64,000 bases of DNA from Limisphaera sp026417315 (GTDB lineage: Bacteria > Verrucomicrobiota > Verrucomicrobiia > Limisphaerales > Limisphaeraceae). Positions within the stretch are counted from its first letter, which is position 1. Every line of letters begins with the position of its first letter. Below, one piece after another: positions 62,382-64,000 of this stretch. The notes beneath the pieces are model-generated. The model was not told the DNA's origin. It saw only the letters and a list, made by a program, of their open reading frames with translations, and did no database searches. Both the position numbers and the translations under genes were made by a program. The stretch lies in contig NZ_JBMVQY010000003.1 in the NCBI RefSeq assembly GCF_049537125.1, positions 124,001 through 188,000 on the forward strand, written 5' to 3'.

Positions 62382-64000
62382 ATGCGTTGGACCCACACAC
62401 TCATTCCCACATTGCGCGAGGCGCCGGCCGAAGCGGAGATCGTGTCGCATCAGCTGCTCCTGCGGGCGGGTCTGGTGCGCAAGCTGGCCGGCGGGGTGTA
62501 CAGTTTTCTGCCGCTGGGCTTGCGGGCGCTGCACAAGGTGGAACGGATTGTGCGGGAGGAAATGGACCGTGCGGGGGCCGTGGAGGTGTTGTTGCCGGCA
62601 CTGCAGCCGCCCGAGATCTGGCAGCAATCCGGCCGGTACGAGACGGCGCGCCATGTCTTGTACAAGGTGTACGACAGCGCGCGTCGGGAATGGGTGCTCA
62701 GCCCCACGGCCGAGGAGGTCATCACCTTGCTGGCCGCCGCCGAGATCCAGTCCTATCGGCAGCTGCCCAAGAACTTTTATCAGATCAGCGTCAAGTTCCG
62801 CGATGAGATCCGGCCCCGCTTCGGGTTGATGCGGGCGCGCGAGTTCATCATGAAAGACGCCTACAGCTTCGACGTGAGCGACGAGGCGGCGCAGGAAAGT
62901 TACCGGCGCATGTACGAGGCCTATACCCGGATCTTTGCGCGGTGCGGTCTGCGCACGTTTCCGGTGGAAGCCGACACGGGCGTGATCGGCGGCAGTTTGT
63001 CGCACGAGTTCATGGTGCCCGCCGAGACCGGGGAGAACGAGGTGGCCTACTGCGAGGGCTGCGGATACGCCGCCAACGTGGAAAAAGCCGTGAGCGCGGC
63101 GCCGGCGGCAGCCCCGGAAACATCCGGCGGCAGCACGCCGGCCCCGGAAAAATTCCCCACGCCGGGCGTGCAAACTATCGAGGATTTGACCCGGCCGCCC
63201 TACGGCATCCCGGCGGCGCGACAGATCAAGACCCTGGTGTACATCGTGGAGAGTCGGCCGGTGCTGGTGCTGTTGCGCGGGGACGACCAGTTGAATGAAG
63301 CCAAACTGGCCGCGCGGCTGGGCACCACCGTGTTCCGTCCGGCTACACCGGAAGAGGTGTATGCCACGCTGGGGGCGCATCCTGGGAGTCTGGGTGCCGT
63401 GGCCACCACGCTGGCAGACCGGGCCGTGCCGGTGTGGGCCGACGAGCGGTTGCGCGGAGCCACGGACATGACCACCGGTGCGAATGAGGACGGATATCAC
63501 CTGCGGCATGTGAACGTGGCGCGGGATCTGCGCGTGGATCAGTGGGCGGATCTGCGCACCGTTCGGGCGGGCGAACCGTGCGCACGCTGCGGCCAACCGC
63601 TCCGAATCCGCCGGGCGATCGAGGTGGGTCACGTCTTCAAGCTGGGTACCAAATACAGCGAGAAACTGGGGGCGACGTTCATCGACGAATCGGGGGTGCG
63701 CCGTCCCTGCGTGATGGGTTGTTATGGAATTGGCGTTACCCGCACCCTGCAGGCGGTGATCGAGCAGTGTCATGACGCGGACGGCATCATTTGGCCGGTG
63801 AGCGTGGCTCCGTACGAGGTCTGTTTGACCCCCTTGCAAGTGGCGGAGGACTCGCCCGTGTGGCGGGCGGCACAGCAGCTGTATGCAGCGTTGGTGGAGG
63901 CCGGGATCGAGGTGATTCTGGACGACCGTGAGGAGCGACCGGGGGTCAAGTTCAAGGACGCGGATCTGGTGGGGTTCCCGTTCCGGGTCAACATCGGCGA
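62382..64000 (+). CDS. proS: Prolyl-tRNA synthetase (C-terminus outside window)
   Basis: The ATG at 62382 follows a strong GAGGAGG ribosome site. About 539 codons are in the window, open to the edge. Class II motifs: the first catalytic region (LLRAGLVRKLAGGVYSFLPLGLRALHKVERIVREEMDRAGAVEVLLPAL), RPRFGLMRAREFIMKDAYSFD, and GCYGIGVTRTLQAVIEQCHD near the end. Residues ~220-390 form the bacterial-type (YbaK-like) editing insertion (IPAARQIKTLVYIVESRPVLVLLRGDDQLNEAKL). This is the E. coli-like long ProRS. The anticodon domain begins near the edge (YEVCLTPL) and is cut. Confidence 0.96.
   Translation, partial: MRWTHTLIPTLREAPAEAEIVSHQLLLRAGLVRKLAGGVYSFLPLGLRALHKVERIVREEMDRAGAVEVLLPALQPPEIWQQSGRYETARHVLYKVYDSARREWVLSPTAEEVITLLAAAEIQSYRQLPKNFYQISVKFRDEIRPRFGLMRAREFIMKDAYSFDVSDEAAQESYRRMYEAYTRIFARCGLRTFPVEADTGVIGGSLSHEFMVPAETGENEVAYCEGCGYAANVEKAVSAAPAAAPETSGGSTPAPEKFPTPGVQTIEDLTRPPYGIPAARQIKTLVYIVESRPVLVLLRGDDQLNEAKLAARLGTTVFRPATPEEVYATLGAHPGSLGAVATTLADRAVPVWADERLRGATDMTTGANEDGYHLRHVNVARDLRVDQWADLRTVRAGEPCARCGQPLRIRRAIEVGHVFKLGTKYSEKLGATFIDESGVRRPCVMGCYGIGVTRTLQAVIEQCHDADGIIWPVSVAPYEVCLTPLQVAEDSPVWRAAQQLYAALVEAGIEVILDDREERPGVKFKDADLVGFPFRVNIG

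Overview
The window is G+C-rich bacterial chromosome. Several things point to the Verrucomicrobiota, probably the Pedosphaerales/Limisphaera side: a planctomycete/verrucomicrobial PSD1-DUF1501-cytochrome cluster, a temptin-like secreted cytochrome, secreted proteins ending in a FFRLR.P-type module, pilin-like proteins, an sdhCAB operon and a gyrBA pair. The lineage is inferred from gene content only. I saw no rRNA, tRNA, CRISPR array, insertion sequence or phage gene.

Layout. 1-6438 (minus): PSD1 (DUF1549/DUF1553), DUF1501 and a membrane cytochrome c with leucine-rich repeats and YHS domains, cut by the left edge. 6439-8499 is non-coding and carries a palindrome-rich repeat array. 8500-11185 (plus): a Tat-exported DUF362 protein and a NapH/NapG-like polyferredoxin fusion. 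11265-14546 (minus): ychF, obg, rpmA, rplU. 15300-17817 (plus): three pilin-like/PilX-like genes. 17830-20820 (minus): hisI, a DUF5658-like membrane protein, trpE and a YkgJ-like protein. 20843-21944 holds the second copy of the repeat array. 21945-28611: a temptin-like protein, a ferredoxin-NADP reductase-like gene, and sdhC-sdhA-sdhB-btpA. 28698-30122 is empty. 30208-35956 (plus): a secreted protein, then a two-component series (PAS kinase, CheY-like regulator, hybrid kinase). 36026-42209: an M20 peptidase, a DUF554 protein and two MFS transporters that converge on a structured spacer. 42279-50667: tyrS, gyrB, gyrA and a LysM protein. 50753-54333 (minus): gltD, a sugar isomerase and a Gfo/Idh/MocA oxidoreductase. 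54711-64000 (plus): an LTXXQ protein, a membrane protein, trpG, an RRM protein, HIT-phoH-ybeY-DUF502-recO, an FAH-family gene and proS, cut by the right edge.

How the genes fit together. Housekeeping functions dominate: ribosome assembly and translation (rplU, rpmA, obg, ychF, tyrS, proS, ybeY), DNA topology and repair (gyrBA, recO), the TCA cycle and respiration (sdh), and nitrogen, tryptophan and histidine metabolism (gltD, trpE, trpG, hisI). The lineage-specific parts are the PSD1-cytochrome cluster, the DUF362/polyferredoxin pair, the pilin-like trio and the two-component series. Operons are tight, often with 4-base start/stop overlaps. By contrast, five spacers of about 0.7-2 kb are empty or hold repeats. 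Several TTGACA-like -35 boxes with 17-base spacers can be seen, two of them so close to the start codon that the mRNA would be leaderless.

The most unusual items are the two related arrays of a ~225-bp multi-palindrome repeat 14 kb apart, the polyferredoxin with an internal Tat-like signal, the cytochrome-LRR-YHS fusion, YbeY with its third metal-binding His replaced by Asp, and Obg with a ~50-residue Pro-rich insertion.
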